NCBI GenBank assembly: GCA_900316985.1
Contig: ONFE01000001.1
Coordinates: forward strand, 62,001 to 126,000
From: an uncultured Prevotellaceae bacterium
Lineage (GTDB): Bacteria > Bacteroidota > Bacteroidia > Bacteroidales > Bacteroidaceae
DNA: 64,000 nt
Direction: 5' to 3'
In this document: piece after piece, positions 25,102 through 34,589 of the stretch
Layout: every line of letters begins with the position of its first letter
How positions within the stretch are numbered: position 1 is the first letter of the stretch
The notes under the pieces: generated by a model
What the model saw: only the letters and a program-made list of their open reading frames with translations
Database searches by the model: none
What the model was told of the DNA's origin: nothing
Translations under genes and position numbers: made by a program

Positions 25102-26967
25102 ATGATAGTTTGTATTGCAGAAAAACCTAGCGTGGCACGCGACATTGCCCGCATCATCGGAGCTAACGCTTCCCGACAAGGCTATATGGAGGGAAACGGC
25201 TATCAGGTGACGTGGACTTTCGGTCATTTGTGCACCTTGAAGGAACCTCACGACTACACTCCGATGTGGAAGTCGTGGAGTCTCTCGGCACTGCCAATGA
25301 TTCCCCAGCGCTTCGGCATCAAGCTCATCGAAGACGAGGGCATCAAGAAGCAATTCGCTATCATTGAAAAGCTGATGCAGGCTGCCGACGGCATCGTCAA
25401 TTGCGGCGACGCCGGGCAAGAGGGTGAACTCATCCAACGATGGGTGATGCAGAAGGCACAGGCTAAATGTCCCGTGAAGCGCTTGTGGATTTCATCAATG
25501 ACCGATGAAGCCATTCGCGAAGGATTCCAGCAACTTAAGGACCAAACCGAATACCAGCCACTCTATCTGGCTGGACTTTCACGTGCCATCGGCGACTGGA
25601 TTCTCGGCATGAACGCTACGCGTCTCTATACTTTGAAGTACGGCCAAAACCGCCAGGTACTCTCCATCGGACGTGTACAGACACCAACTTTGGCACTCAT
25701 TGTTAACCGCCAGAAGGAGATAGACAATTTCAAGCCCGAACCCTATTGGGTGCTTTCCACCATCTACCGCGACACCACCTTCACCGCCACTCAAGGCAAA
25801 TTCAAGAACAAAGAAGAAGGCGAAGCAGCCTTCTCGCTCATTGAAGGCAAACCCTTCGAGGTCACCAGCGTGCAAAAGAAGGCAGGCAAGGAACTGCCAC
25901 CGCAACTTTATGACCTCACTTCGCTCCAAGTGGATTGCAACAAGAAATTCGGCTATTCTGCCGAGATGACGCTCAACCTCATCCAGAGTCTTTACGAGAA
26001 GAAGTTCACCACCTATCCCCGTGTGGATACGCAATACCTGTCAGACGATATCTATCCCAAGTGTCCGGGTATCATGAATGGCCTTTTCCAGACCAAGTTC
26101 GGTGGTCAGGCGCCTTATGCCGATCTCATCCGTCCGCTTGGTGGAAAGCCGCTGAAAAAAGACAAGAAAGTGTTCGACACCTCAAAGGTGACAGATCACC
26201 ACGCCATCATCCCCACCGGCGTTCCCGCACAAGGATTGAGCGATGCAGAACAGCACGTCTTTGACCTGATAGCCCGCCGCTTCATCGGAGCTTTCTATCC
26301 CGAATGCAAATTTTCCACAACCACCGTTTTGGGCAAGGCAGGCGAAGTGGAGTTCAAGGTGACCGGCAAGGAAATCCTTGATCCAGGATGGCGTGTAGTC
26401 CAGTATGTTTCCTCATCACAGCAACAACCCTCCGATGAAGATGACAAAGAGAAGAAGGACGAGGAACGGACGCTGCCCACTTTCGTGAAAGGCGAAAGCG
26501 GCCCCCATACACCTACTCTGACAGAGAAGATGACCACACCTCCACCCTATTACACGGAAGCCACCTTGCTGCGTGCTATGGAGACAGCCGGCAAGTTTGT
26601 GGAAGACGAGGAACTGCGCGCTGCTCTGAAGGAAAACGGCATTGGCAGACCTTCATCACGTGCAGGCATTATTGAGACACTCTTCAAACGCCACTACATC
26701 CGGCGCGAACGTAAGCGTCTAGTGGCTACGCCCACAGGCATCGAACTCATCGACCTCATCAAGGAAGAACTGCTCAAGAGTTGCGAACTCACGGGTATCT
26801 GGGAGAAGAAACTCCGCGATATCGAGCACAAGACCTACGACCCTGCACAATTCATCAACGAACTTAAGCAGCAGATTACAGAGATTGTCAGACAGGTCTT
26901 GGCTGACAACGAGAACCGCCGCATCACCCTGATGCCTGAGGAAAAGAAAAAGGGTAAGAAGCAATAA
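25102..26967 (+). CDS. topB: DNA topoisomerase III
   Basis: A 621-residue type IA topoisomerase that relaxes and decatenates DNA. TOPRIM signatures are VCIAEKPSVARDIA and CGDAGQEGELIQR; the catalytic tyrosine is in KKFTTYPRVDTQYLSDD (about residue 310). The C-terminal GRPSSRAGIIETLFKRHYI is typical. No C-terminal zinc-finger cysteines are present, and a Lys-rich end (EEKKKGKKQ) closes the protein. porE follows after 28 nt. Confidence 0.95.
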   Translation: MIVCIAEKPSVARDIARIIGANASRQGYMEGNGYQVTWTFGHLCTLKEPHDYTPMWKSWSLSALPMIPQRFGIKLIEDEGIKKQFAIIEKLMQAADGIVNCGDAGQEGELIQRWVMQKAQAKCPVKRLWISSMTDEAIREGFQQLKDQTEYQPLYLAGLSRAIGDWILGMNATRLYTLKYGQNRQVLSIGRVQTPTLALIVNRQKEIDNFKPEPYWVLSTIYRDTTFTATQGKFKNKEEGEAAFSLIEGKPFEVTSVQKKAGKELPPQLYDLTSLQVDCNKKFGYSAEMTLNLIQSLYEKKFTTYPRVDTQYLSDDIYPKCPGIMNGLFQTKFGGQAPYADLIRPLGGKPLKKDKKVFDTSKVTDHHAIIPTGVPAQGLSDAEQHVFDLIARRFIGAFYPECKFSTTTVLGKAGEVEFKVTGKEILDPGWRVVQYVSSSQQQPSDEDDKEKKDEERTLPTFVKGESGPHTPTLTEKMTTPPPYYTEATLLRAMETAGKFVEDEELRAALKENGIGRPSSRAGIIETLFKRHYIRRERKRLVATPTGIELIDLIKEELLKSCELTGIWEKKLRDIEHKTYDPAQFINELKQQITEIVRQVLADNENRRITLMPEEKKKGKKQ

Positions 26968-26995
26968 ACGGCATAGCTTTGCGTTCTTACTAATA

Positions 26996-29071
26996 ATGAA
27001 GAAAAGAATATTCACCCGACTACATACATGCGCCTTCCTCCTGCTGACGGCCCTGCTCCTCACGGCGTGCGGAGCCGATCACTACATGAAGAAGGGAGAA
27101 AAGGCCATGGCTATCGGTGAATATTACGACGCATCCAACTATTTCAAACGGGCCTATTCCACCACTTCACCCAAGGAGCGTGACCTTCGCGGCAAAAGGG
27201 CAGCCCGTCTGGCATTGGCTTACGATAAGATGGGAGCCACACAGAAAGCTATTGCCGCCTACCGTAACCAGATTCGCTACAAGCAAGACTCGCTTCCCAC
27301 GCACCTTAGTTTTGCACGGCTGTTGTTGAAGAACGGCAGTTATAAAGAGGCTGCCGAAGAGTTCCAGATGATACTCGACTCCATGCCTGGCAACCAACTG
27401 GCTAAAGACGGCCTGAAATCGGCTCAGACAGCTCCGAAAATCAAGCAACTTGGTTCGCGTTACACTGTGAAGAAGATGGACATCTTCAATTCACGCCGTG
27501 CCGACTACTCTCCAATGCTCTGCGGAGACGAGCACGACCAATTGTTCTTTTCCAGTACCCGAAATGAGGCTCAAGGCGATGAAATCAGCGGCATTACGGG
27601 CACCAAGGCAGGTGACATCTTCTATTCCCAGAAAGACGACAAGGGGAAATGGGGAAAACCGCAGACTATTGAAAGCGGCCTCAACACCCCATTCGATGAG
27701 GGTGCCTGCTGCTTCTCGCCAGATCAGCGAGTGATGTATTTCACCCAATGTGTCAGCGACCCTTCCTATCCCCGTTATGCTACCATTATGACCAGCAATC
27801 GCTCTGATGCAGCCTGGGGAAAAGGCACCAAGGTAGAACTAACCCGCGACACGCTTTCATCGTATGCCCACCCCGCTGTCTCTCCAGATGGGGAATGGCT
27901 CTATTTCGTGAGTGATATGCCTGGTGGTGAAGGAGGTCTCGACATCTGGCGCGTGCGCCTTACGGCAGCAGGTCTGGGAGGCGTAGAAAACATAGGCAAG
28001 CCTGTCAATACCGAAGGTGATGAAATGTTTCCTACTTTCCGTCCCAACGGTGACCTCTACTTCTCCAGCAACGGCCATCCCGGTATGGGCGGACTCGATA
28101 TTTATATAGCAAAGGTGGGCAATGACCGTAAGTACCACCTAGAGCATCCCGGTTATCCGCTCAATTCCCAGGGTGACGATTTCGGTATGACGTTCGAAGG
28201 TCCACATAACCGTGGTTTCTTCTCCAGCAACCGGGGCGACGGCCGCGGACTTGACCACATCTACTCTTTTGAGAATCCCGAGATCATCCAGACCATCAAG
28301 GGATGGGTTTATGAGATGGACGGCTATGAGTTGCCCGCAGCACAGGTGTATCTTGTGGGCAATGATGGCACCAACCTGAAACTCTCCGTGAAGATGGACG
28401 GTTCATTCGAACAAGTGGTGGAACCTGGTGTAGACTACGTGATGCTGGCTACCTGTCCAGGATTCCTGAACCACAAAGAGGAAATCAGCATCAAACCAAC
28501 TGAGAAATCCGAAGAGCATGTCCTGCAATTCCCATTGGCAAGCATCCGCGTGCCTGTACTGATAGACAACATCTTCTATGATTTCGATAAGGCCACACTC
28601 CGTCCCGAGTCTTCGGCAGCACTCGATGAACTGGTGAACATGTTGCAGGAGAACTCCAATATCACCATCGAACTCTCAGCCCATGCAGATTACCGCGGTT
28701 CAGCTTCCTACAATAAAACACTCTCGCAGAAACGTGCGGAAAGCGTGGTGCGCTACCTGATAGAACACGGTGTAGCCAAAGACCGTCTGACACCCGTTGG
28801 CTATGGCAAGGAAAAGCCGAAGACCATCCGCCGTAAAGTGGTGGAAAAATACCCATGGCTGAAGGAAAATGACGTTCTTTCAGAGGAGTTTATTAAGACA
28901 CTCGATGAAGAGAAACAGGAAATCTGCAACCAACTGAACCGCCGCACGGAATTCACCGTACTACGTACCACCTACGGCATGTTTGACGAAAAAGGACAGC
29001 TGAAAAACCCGCCAAAGCCTAAACTAAAAGAAGAAGCCCCCCAGGAGGGAGACTTCTACATTGATTTCTAA
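26996..29071 (+). CDS. porE: PorE-like type IX secretion lipoprotein (TPR, beta-propeller, CRD, OmpA)
   Basis: A 691-residue outer-membrane lipoprotein. Order of parts: leader with lipobox LLLTACG (Cys near 25), TPR region (about 30-130), PD40/WD40 propeller repeats (about 160-410; e.g. YFVSDMPGGEGGLDIWRV and YFSSNGHPGMGGLDIYIA). Then a carboxypeptidase-regulatory-like domain (about 430-505) and an OmpA-like peptidoglycan-binding domain (from about 515, FYDFDKATLRPESSAALDEL). This is the PorE architecture described in Porphyromonas gingivalis. Other PD40-OmpA proteins share parts, so the symbol is a best match. PorQ is at 43957 in the same window. Confidence 0.8.
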   Translation: MKKRIFTRLHTCAFLLLTALLLTACGADHYMKKGEKAMAIGEYYDASNYFKRAYSTTSPKERDLRGKRAARLALAYDKMGATQKAIAAYRNQIRYKQDSLPTHLSFARLLLKNGSYKEAAEEFQMILDSMPGNQLAKDGLKSAQTAPKIKQLGSRYTVKKMDIFNSRRADYSPMLCGDEHDQLFFSSTRNEAQGDEISGITGTKAGDIFYSQKDDKGKWGKPQTIESGLNTPFDEGACCFSPDQRVMYFTQCVSDPSYPRYATIMTSNRSDAAWGKGTKVELTRDTLSSYAHPAVSPDGEWLYFVSDMPGGEGGLDIWRVRLTAAGLGGVENIGKPVNTEGDEMFPTFRPNGDLYFSSNGHPGMGGLDIYIAKVGNDRKYHLEHPGYPLNSQGDDFGMTFEGPHNRGFFSSNRGDGRGLDHIYSFENPEIIQTIKGWVYEMDGYELPAAQVYLVGNDGTNLKLSVKMDGSFEQVVEPGVDYVMLATCPGFLNHKEEISIKPTEKSEEHVLQFPLASIRVPVLIDNIFYDFDKATLRPESSAALDELVNMLQENSNITIELSAHADYRGSASYNKTLSQKRAESVVRYLIEHGVAKDRLTPVGYGKEKPKTIRRKVVEKYPWLKENDVLSEEFIKTLDEEKQEICNQLNRRTEFTVLRTTYGMFDEKGQLKNPPKPKLKEEAPQEGDFYIDF

Positions 29072-29110
29072 CGCATAATTGTAAAGTACCTGGCAATTCC
29101 GCCACCATTC

Positions 29111-29482
29111 CTACCGCTCTGACATCACCAACCCATAACCGGCAAAGACTGTCAGCAAGGCCATCGTACCCAATATCGAAAGGATACCCGCCTGAGAGAC
29201 ACTGGTCACCATATCCGTAAAGAAGCCCTGCATGGTGCCTAATATCGAGACCCAGCCTTTGGTCAGGAAGAAAAGAACCACGACAGCCACCGAGCAGATG
29301 GCGGTCCATATACGGTTCAGACAGACAGAACGGTCAGGCAGACGGCGCATCACCCGATTGGTAAAGCCACGGTCTTCCACATCCAGTTGATGTTCGGCGA
29401 AGAATTGCCCAAGCAACTGCTCCTCCTCCGGCAAAAGGTTCTCACCGTTCACTTCCAACATATCATCTTTAATCTCATCCAT
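29111..29482 (-). CDS. Small membrane protein, putative partner of the ECF sigma factor (DUF5056-like)
   Basis: A 123-residue protein with an acidic N-terminal half (EEEQLLGQFFAEHQL, then an FTNRVMRRLP segment) and two membrane helices in the C-terminal half (about 52-75 and 95-117). It overlaps the 3' end of the ECF sigma gene by 8 nt, and AAGGAG sits 7 nt before the chosen ATG (29482); ATG 29488 is the alternative. Overlap with the sigma gene suggests an anti-sigma-like role, but no zinc-binding anti-sigma motif is present, so this is inference. Confidence 0.65.
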   Translation of the reverse strand: MDEIKDDMLEVNGENLLPEEEQLLGQFFAEHQLDVEDRGFTNRVMRRLPDRSVCLNRIWTAICSVAVVVLFFLTKGWVSILGTMQGFFTDMVTSVSQAGILSILGTMALLTVFAGYGLVMSER

Positions 29483-30002
29483 AACCATTCTCCTTTAAAT
29501 AGTTTGCCAATTGTTTCTTTCCTCTTGATAGGTGAGACTTCACCGTGCCTTCCGGCATCTGCGTGATCTCCGCTATCTTGTCTATAGGCTGCCCGTCAAT
29601 CAGTTGCAGCGTGATACATGTGCGTTCATCAGGTTTCAACAGTGACAGAGCCTTGTAAAGATCCATTTTCAGTCCCGCAGGCGTATCGCTGAAGGTGCTC
29701 ACAACCTGATCCACATCCGTGGTCTGCTTCTGTGAACGGCGGTAGTCGTAAAGCACGTTGTAGGCAATGCGCATCAGCCACGTCTGGAATCCGGCCATTC
29801 CCTTGAACGATGCGATATGCGTATAGGCTTTGATGAAGGTATCCTGTGCCAGGTCATCGCTCAGCGGCCCGTCTCCCAATGTCTGTGCCAGGAAGAAACG
29901 CCTGACAGGTGACTGATATTTCCTGACAAGCTGGTCAAAAGCCCGCTTATTGTGGAATACCGCCACCTGTGCAACGAGAGAGATATCGCTGAGTTGTGCC
30001 AC
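29475..30002 (-). CDS. ECF-type RNA polymerase sigma factor
   Basis: A 175-residue sigma-70 family (ECF) protein. Region 2 is seen in FDQLVRKYQSPVRRFF and DDLAQDTFIKAYTHIASFKG; region 4 in IDKIAEITQMPEGTVKSHLSRGKKQL. The start is a GTG (30000-30002), since no ATG precedes region 2. It is followed by an overlapping membrane protein gene, a layout seen for envelope-responsive sigma systems in Bacteroidota. Confidence 0.92.
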   Translation of the reverse strand: MAQLSDISLVAQVAVFHNKRAFDQLVRKYQSPVRRFFLAQTLGDGPLSDDLAQDTFIKAYTHIASFKGMAGFQTWLMRIAYNVLYDYRRSQKQTTDVDQVVSTFSDTPAGLKMDLYKALSLLKPDERTCITLQLIDGQPIDKIAEITQMPEGTVKSHLSRGKKQLANYLKENGYG

Positions 30003-30036
30003 GTTGGTTTTTACAAGATAACCTTCAAACTAATCT

Positions 30037-30228
30037 TTACTGTCTCGCAGGCATGATGAGCCAAAGCACCGGATAGAGGATGATTCCACAGAAGGCTGTG
30101 AACAGCGTCAGTACTGCGTATGCCACACGCATCACCGTAGGATCAAGGTCCAAATACTCTGCAATTCCTGCACACACACCGCCTAAGATTCTGTCGTTAG
30201 AGCGGTAAAGTCTTTTCTGATCACTCAT
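30037..30228 (-). CDS. PspC-domain small membrane protein
   Basis: A 63-residue PspC-type protein: KRLYRSNDRILGGVCAGIAEYL followed by one hydrophobic segment (VAYAVLTLFTAFCGIILYPVLWLIM). PspC domains take part in envelope-stress responses in other bacteria. ATG 30228 (MSDQ) gives the typical family start; ATG 30261 would overlap the upstream gene by 14 nt. Together with the preceding DUF6249-like gene it forms a two-gene envelope unit. Confidence 0.85.
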   Translation of the reverse strand: MSDQKRLYRSNDRILGGVCAGIAEYLDLDPTVMRVAYAVLTLFTAFCGIILYPVLWLIMPARQ

Positions 30229-30247
30229 ATCTTTCTTAATTATTTCG

Positions 30248-30973
30248 TTATTTGTTTCCATTTTCCACATGATCGATTTCATTGTTCAACACTTCTTCCT
30301 GCTCCTTCTTCTTGCTGGAAGAGCGGGCTATGAAAGCCTGGCCCAATCCGTAGAAGAACAAGATCACGCCAATACCTTGCAGCAAGTCGCCAATGATGAA
30401 ATAACCGCAGGCCACCAAGCCCAGACCGAGGAAGATGTTCCTCAAACCCTTGTTCTTAATATCTTCATCAGTAGATGTTGGAACCGACAGGGCCTCTTGC
30501 GGAATGAGCTGTCCGTTCTCCATGGCCTTCTCAGCCAATTTCAGGCGCTGGTTACGGTTTCTTGCAATCAGCCATACGATGAGAATGATGGCAATCAGCG
30601 GAGCCAGACAGATCAGCAACACAAAAAACATGGCCAGAACAGTGAAAACAGTAGCCCACACGCCTAGATTCCCTATATTCTTCAGCGCATTGAATATATC
30701 GTCATCATCGAATTCGTCCCAATCGGGGGTCGCAGGCAGATTATACTGAGCCGAAGCGGTATCCGTACTGGTGGTGTCGCTATAGGCCACAATGCCAGTC
30801 GTATCATTGTCGGCAGCGTTTACATTGACGCTCACTACCTTATTTCCCGTTGCGGGGTCCTGAACGTTGAGCGTGACGTTAGGATTGTGGCGATGCTTCT
30901 GGGCTATCGCCTCGTTGCCGGCTGTCAGAGTGAGCAGCATCAGCATTGCTATCAGACTTTTCTTCATATTCAT
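30248..30973 (-). CDS. Exported/membrane protein with DUF6249-like C-terminal region
   Basis: A 241-residue protein with a signal peptide (about 1-24, NEAIAQ) and an Asp/Thr-rich periplasmic segment. Then come a long membrane helix pair (about 105-140), a cytoplasmic stretch with RNQRLKLAEKAMENGQ, and two more helices near 180-215 with a basic, Glu-rich tail. The middle resembles DUF6249. Function unknown. A TATCTTTG element (31011-31018) lies upstream, divergent from the rsmF promoter. Confidence 0.7.
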   Translation of the reverse strand: MNMKKSLIAMLMLLTLTAGNEAIAQKHRHNPNVTLNVQDPATGNKVVSVNVNAADNDTTGIVAYSDTTSTDTASAQYNLPATPDWDEFDDDDIFNALKNIGNLGVWATVFTVLAMFFVLLICLAPLIAIILIVWLIARNRNQRLKLAEKAMENGQLIPQEALSVPTSTDEDIKNKGLRNIFLGLGLVACGYFIIGDLLQGIGVILFFYGLGQAFIARSSSKKKEQEEVLNNEIDHVENGNK

Positions 30974-31010
30974 ATCTCTTTTGAGGTTTAAATTTGTCTG
31001 TTAGACGATG

Positions 31011-31018
31011 CAAAGATA
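31011..31018 (-). promoter_or_regulatory. TATCTTTG -7 element, DUF6249-pspC unit
   Basis: Reverse-strand TAnnTTTG match 37 nt before the start at 30973. Confidence 0.65.
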
Positions 31019-31050
31019 CAAAAAGTTGCAGCAATGTGAAAAAAAAATAT

Positions 31051-31058
31051 TAATTTTG
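31051..31058 (+). promoter_or_regulatory. TAATTTTG -7 element, rsmF-thyA-folA
   Basis: A TAnnTTTG match only 7 nt before the ATG at 31066 (4 nt before an in-frame GTG), again implying a very short leader. Confidence 0.65.
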
Positions 31059-31065
31059 CAACGTG

Positions 31066-32268
31066 ATGGTATTGCCTCCCGATTTCATTTCACAGACCAA
31101 GCGTATTTTCGGCGATTCGCTATGGGCAGATTTCCTCCACGCTATGGAGGAAGATCCGCCTGTGAGCATCCGCCTGAACCCCCTGAAGACCAAGGGATGG
31201 GGAGTGGTGGAAGGAGAAGCCGTGCCATGGTGTCGTGGCGGCTATTACCTCAAGCAGCGCCCTTCATTTACCTTCGATCCCCTACTCCACGCCGGCGCCT
31301 ATTATGTGCAGGAGGCATCCTCCATGTTTTTGGACGAGGTGCTGCGTCAGCACATGGGAAAGAAGGTCACTAGGGCATTAGATCTATGCGCGGCCCCCGG
31401 TGGCAAGTCTACCGTACTGAGGGCAGCACTCCCTGAAGATAGCATTCTGGTGAGCAATGAACCGAATGGCAAACGGGCACAGATTCTTTCGGAGAACATT
31501 CAGAAATGGGGCGCTCCACATTCTTATGTCACCAATCTCTATCCAAGGGACTTCCGTAAGGCAAAGCTGCTGTTTGACCTGATTCTCGTGGATGCGCCCT
31601 GCTCCGGTGAGGGTATGTTCCGCAAGGACGAGGGAGCCATCCGTGAATGGAGTATGGCCAACGTAGAGAAATGCTGGCGACTGCAACGCGAGATATTGGA
31701 TGATGCCTGGCAATGCCTGCGACCCGGCGGGCTACTTATCTATAGTACCTGTACCTTTAATACACAGGAAAACGAGGAGAATGTGCGCTGGATGATGGAG
31801 GAGTTTGGAACCGAAGTCCTGCCCGTTTTCACCCAGGAGGAATGGCACATCACCGGTTCCTTGCTCGAAGGCTTTACTGAGCCCGTCTGTCGCTTTATCC
31901 CCGGCAAGACACGAGGTGAAGGTCTCTTTATGGCTGTGGTCAGGAAAAAGGGCGATGCCTCAGAAACTAACGGCGATAAACCTGAAAAAGGGCTGCAGAA
32001 GTTAAGATTCATTTACGAACCGCAGAAAGAGGAGTTTTTCCCAAGTGTGGAACTACCTTATCCGCAGGCTCTACAGTATCTTCGCCGCGAAGCCCTGGTA
32101 CTGCCCGACGATACACCAAAAGGAATCGTCACCGTCACCTTCCGAGGCCTGCCCTTGGGACAGGTCAAGAACCTTGGCAATCGCGCCAACAACCTCTACC
32201 CCAAAGAATGGAGAATTAAAAGCACTCATATACCCACTGAATATGAAACAATATTTAGATATCCTTGA
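31066..32268 (+). CDS. rsmF: RsmF-type rRNA (cytosine-C5) methyltransferase
   Basis: A 400-residue NOL1/NOP2/Sun-family enzyme that makes 5-methylcytosine in rRNA. SAM-binding [12 protein letters not shown] (about 104-115), the [16 protein letters not shown] motif with one catalytic Cys, and [11 protein letters not shown] with the second are all present, followed by an RsmF-type C-terminal domain ending near PKEWRIK. thyA starts 26 nt inside the 3' end, in another frame, so the two are coupled. The start could be the GTG at 31063. Confidence 0.9.
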   Translation: MVLPPDFISQTKRIFGDSLWADFLHAMEEDPPVSIRLNPLKTKGWGVVEGEAVPWCRGGYYLKQRPSFTFDPLLHAGAYYVQEASSMFLDEVLRQHMGKKVTRALDLCAAPGGKSTVLRAALPEDSILVSNEPNGKRAQILSENIQKWGAPHSYVTNLYPRDFRKAKLLFDLILVDAPCSGEGMFRKDEGAIREWSMANVEKCWRLQREILDDAWQCLRPGGLLIYSTCTFNTQENEENVRWMMEEFGTEVLPVFTQEEWHITGSLLEGFTEPVCRFIPGKTRGEGLFMAVVRKKGDASETNGDKPEKGLQKLRFIYEPQKEEFFPSVELPYPQALQYLRREALVLPDDTPKGIVTVTFRGLPLGQVKNLGNRANNLYPKEWRIKSTHIPTEYETIFRYP

Positions 32269-33037
32269 CCGCATTCTCAAAGAAGGCGTCGAAAAAAGTG
32301 ACCGAACCGGTACCGGCACGATGAGCATCTTCGGTACGCAGTCGCGATATGACCTCGAGAAGGGATTCCCCTTGCTCACCACCAAGAAACTCTACCTGAA
32401 AGGAATCATCCACGAACTACTGTGGTTCCTCAAGGGCGATACGAACATCAAGTACCTGCTTGACAACAACGTCCATATCTGGGACGAATGGGCCGACGAG
32501 AACGGAGACCTGGGCCCCGTATATGGTCACCAGTGGCGCTCATGGCCCGACTACGAGGGTGGAACCATTGACCAGATCAAGTACGTACTTGACCAGATTC
32601 AGAATAATCCAAACTCCCGCCGCATGATTGTATCCGCCTGGAACGTGGCCGAAGTGAACAAGATGGCGCTGCCTCCCTGCCATACGATGTTCCAGTTCTA
32701 TGTGGCTGACGGACGGCTGTCGCTCCAACTCTACCAGCGGTCGGCCGACACCTTCCTCGGCGTGCCCTTCAACATTGCCTCCTATGCCTTGCTCTGCATG
32801 ATGATGGCACAGGTATGCGGACTGCGCCCGGGCACATTCATCCATACCACAGGCGACACCCACCTCTATCTGAACCATCTCGACCAAGCCCGCCTGCAAC
32901 TCACCCGCGAACCCCGTCAGTTACCCGTCATGAAACTGAATCCCGAGGTGAAGGATCTCTTTGATTTCAAGTATGAGGATTTCAAGCTGGAGGGATATGA
33001 CCCTTGGCCGCACATCAAAGCCGAAGTGAGTGTATGA
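32243..33037 (+). CDS. thyA: Thymidylate synthase
   Basis: A 264-residue enzyme, the exact length of E. coli ThyA, that makes dTMP from dUMP and methylene-THF. The catalytic Cys is in [25 protein letters not shown] and the [20 protein letters not shown] folate/nucleotide loop are present. It begins 26 nt before the rsmF stop and overlaps folA by 4 nt. ThyA yields dihydrofolate, which FolA re-reduces. Confidence 0.97.
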   Translation: MKQYLDILDRILKEGVEKSDRTGTGTMSIFGTQSRYDLEKGFPLLTTKKLYLKGIIHELLWFLKGDTNIKYLLDNNVHIWDEWADENGDLGPVYGHQWRSWPDYEGGTIDQIKYVLDQIQNNPNSRRMIVSAWNVAEVNKMALPPCHTMFQFYVADGRLSLQLYQRSADTFLGVPFNIASYALLCMMMAQVCGLRPGTFIHTTGDTHLYLNHLDQARLQLTREPRQLPVMKLNPEVKDLFDFKYEDFKLEGYDPWPHIKAEVSV

Positions 33038-33513
33038 TTAGCATTATAGCCGCCGTAGCCAAAAACAGGGCTATCGGATTCAAGAATAAACTGTTGTATT
33101 GGCTGCCCAATGATCTGAAGCGTTTCAAGTCATTGACAACCGGCCACACCATCATCATGGGTCGCAAGACCTTCGAGTCGCTGCCCAAGGGAGCCTTGCC
33201 CAACCGCCGCAATGTGGTGCTGAGCCGCTCACGGCAGGAGTTCCCCGGTTGCGAGGTATTCCCCTCGCTGAAGGAAGCCCTCAAGCACAGTTCACCCGAG
33301 GAGGACATCTACATTATCGGCGGAGCGTCCGTCTATACGCAGGCCATGTCCCTGGCAGACCGTCTCTGCTTGACGGAGATTGACGACATTCCGGCAGACG
33401 CAGATGCATTCTTCCCCCCCTACGACGATTGGATCGAGGTAGAGAGGGAAGAACACGACACCGATGAAAAGCATGCCTTCCGCTATGCTTTCGTGGATTA
33501 CGTCAGGAAATAA
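33034..33513 (+). CDS. folA: Dihydrofolate reductase
   Basis: A 159-residue DHFR. Signatures: [41 protein letters not shown] and [13 protein letters not shown]. It regenerates THF after ThyA. The ATG overlaps the thyA stop (ATGA). The ending stop is 3 nt from the stop of the convergent Lrp gene. Confidence 0.96.
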   Translation: MISIIAAVAKNRAIGFKNKLLYWLPNDLKRFKSLTTGHTIIMGRKTFESLPKGALPNRRNVVLSRSRQEFPGCEVFPSLKEALKHSSPEEDIYIIGGASVYTQAMSLADRLCLTEIDDIPADADAFFPPYDDWIEVEREEHDTDEKHAFRYAFVDYVRK

Positions 33514-33516
33514 ATA

Positions 33517-33993
33517 CTATTCATCCAACGGAAGATCTACCACTGGCAAACGGCGCTCAAAGGCAGAACCGAAGGAGATGATTGTCTCCGAACGTGACAG
33601 TCCGAGAGGCTGCAACTTGTCATGGATGATGTCCAGCAGATGGTGATTGTTGCGGGCATAGATCTTGATGAACATATCATAGTCGCCCGTCGTGTAGTGG
33701 CATTCCACCACCTCGGGGATATCCTTCAGGGCTTTGACCACCTTATCGAAACTTTCCGGATGCTTCAGGTTCAGTCCCACATAAGCACAGGTTTCATAGC
33801 CGATCTTCTCGGGATCGATAACAAACTGCGAGCCTTTCAGCACACCAAGGTTGTTTAGTTTTTGAATACGCTGGTGAATGGCAGCGCCACTCACGTTACA
33901 GGCGCGGGCTACTTCCAGGAAAGGCACGCGTGCATCCTCGGCAATCATCCGCAGGATTTTCTTGTCTAAGTTGTCTAAGTTGTGATGAGCCAT
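33517..33993 (-). CDS. Lrp/AsnC-family transcriptional regulator
   Basis: A 158-residue regulator: N-terminal winged HTH (about 8-60, LDKKILRMIAEDARVPFLEVARACNVSGAAIHQRIQKL) and an AsnC ligand-binding domain (about 70-145, with TTGDYDMFIKIYARN). Amino acids are the usual effectors. The opening residues NLDNLDKK come from a 9-bp repeat (TTGTCTAAG twice on the plus strand). Targets are not evident. Confidence 0.92.
   Translation of the reverse strand: MAHHNLDNLDKKILRMIAEDARVPFLEVARACNVSGAAIHQRIQKLNNLGVLKGSQFVIDPEKIGYETCAYVGLNLKHPESFDKVVKALKDIPEVVECHYTTGDYDMFIKIYARNNHHLLDIIHDKLQPLGLSRSETIISFGSAFERRLPVVDLPLDE
33962..33988. repeat. 9-bp word array in the 5' coding end of the Lrp gene
   Basis: TTGTCTAAG, TTGTCTAAG, TTGTGATGA. 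On the coding strand it reads out as NLDNLD. Confidence 0.6.
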
Positions 33994-34007
33994 ATTGCTT
34001 ACATTAA

Positions 34008-34031
34008 AGTTTAGAAGTTTCAGGTTTCAAA
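34008..34031. repeat. Word array between exbD and lrp
   Basis: AGTTTAGA, AGTTTCAG, GTTTCAAA; the same GTTTCAG word is used at 34511 and 35344. Confidence 0.5.
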
Positions 34032-34052
34032 GATTCTTTATTAAAAAACTCT

Positions 34053-34502
34053 TCATTCTTCGTGCTTCATTTCTGTTGCACTATAGTTGATGGTATAGGC
34101 ATTAGCGCGGCGTAAAGCCTGTTTCACATCGGTAATCACCTGCATGTCAGTCGTGCGGTCTGCCTTGATGGAAACGGTCTGCCTCCTCATATCCTCGGGC
34201 TGCATACGCTGACGCTCGGCCTTCACGTAAGCCTCCACATCATCGATAGTAGCCAGTTTGTCGTTCAACTGAATGCGCGTTTTTCCGTCCACCTTGCCTA
34301 TATAGATAAAGGTGACGGTGGATTTCTTCACCAATTTGGTGATCTCCGTTCCTGCCGGCACCTGATATTTAACCTTCATCGGAACGCTCCGCATATGAGT
34401 CACAATCATAAAGAAGAAGAGCACGGTGAATATGAGATCAGGCAGAGCCGCTGTGTTCAGCCCTGGCATCTCTCTCTTCGCTCTGTCTCTGAATAAACTC
34501 AT
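34053..34502 (-). CDS. exbD: ExbD/TolR-family biopolymer transport protein (second copy)
   Basis: A 149-residue ExbD/TolR protein: short basic cytoplasmic start (RAKREMPGLNTAALPDLIFTV), one membrane helix (about 24-42) and a periplasmic domain with VTFIYIGKVDGKTRIQLN. The helix holds the conserved Asp (ALPDLIF) used in proton coupling. Last gene of the exbB-exbD-exbD cluster. Two ExbD paralogues per operon is a common Bacteroidota layout. Confidence 0.88.
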   Translation of the reverse strand: MSLFRDRAKREMPGLNTAALPDLIFTVLFFFMIVTHMRSVPMKVKYQVPAGTEITKLVKKSTVTFIYIGKVDGKTRIQLNDKLATIDDVEAYVKAERQRMQPEDMRRQTVSIKADRTTDMQVITDVKQALRRANAYTINYSATEMKHEE

Positions 34503-34510
34503 ATTATCTT

Positions 34511-34589
34511 GGTTTCAGGTTTCAAGTTTCAGGATTTAGGTTTCAGTTAACGTTAACGTTATCGTTATCGTCAACGTTAGGGTTATCGC
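34511..34589. repeat. Two abutting word arrays, 7-bp x5 then 6-bp x7, at the end of the first exbD
   Basis: GGTTTCA, GGTTTCA, AGTTTCA, GGATTTA, GGTTTCA (34511-34545), then TAACGT, TAACGT, TATCGT, TATCGT, CAACGT, TAGGGT, TATCGC (34548-34589). The second array encodes the Asn/Asp-rich C-terminus of the upstream exbD (NPNVDDNDNVNVN). Confidence 0.85.
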
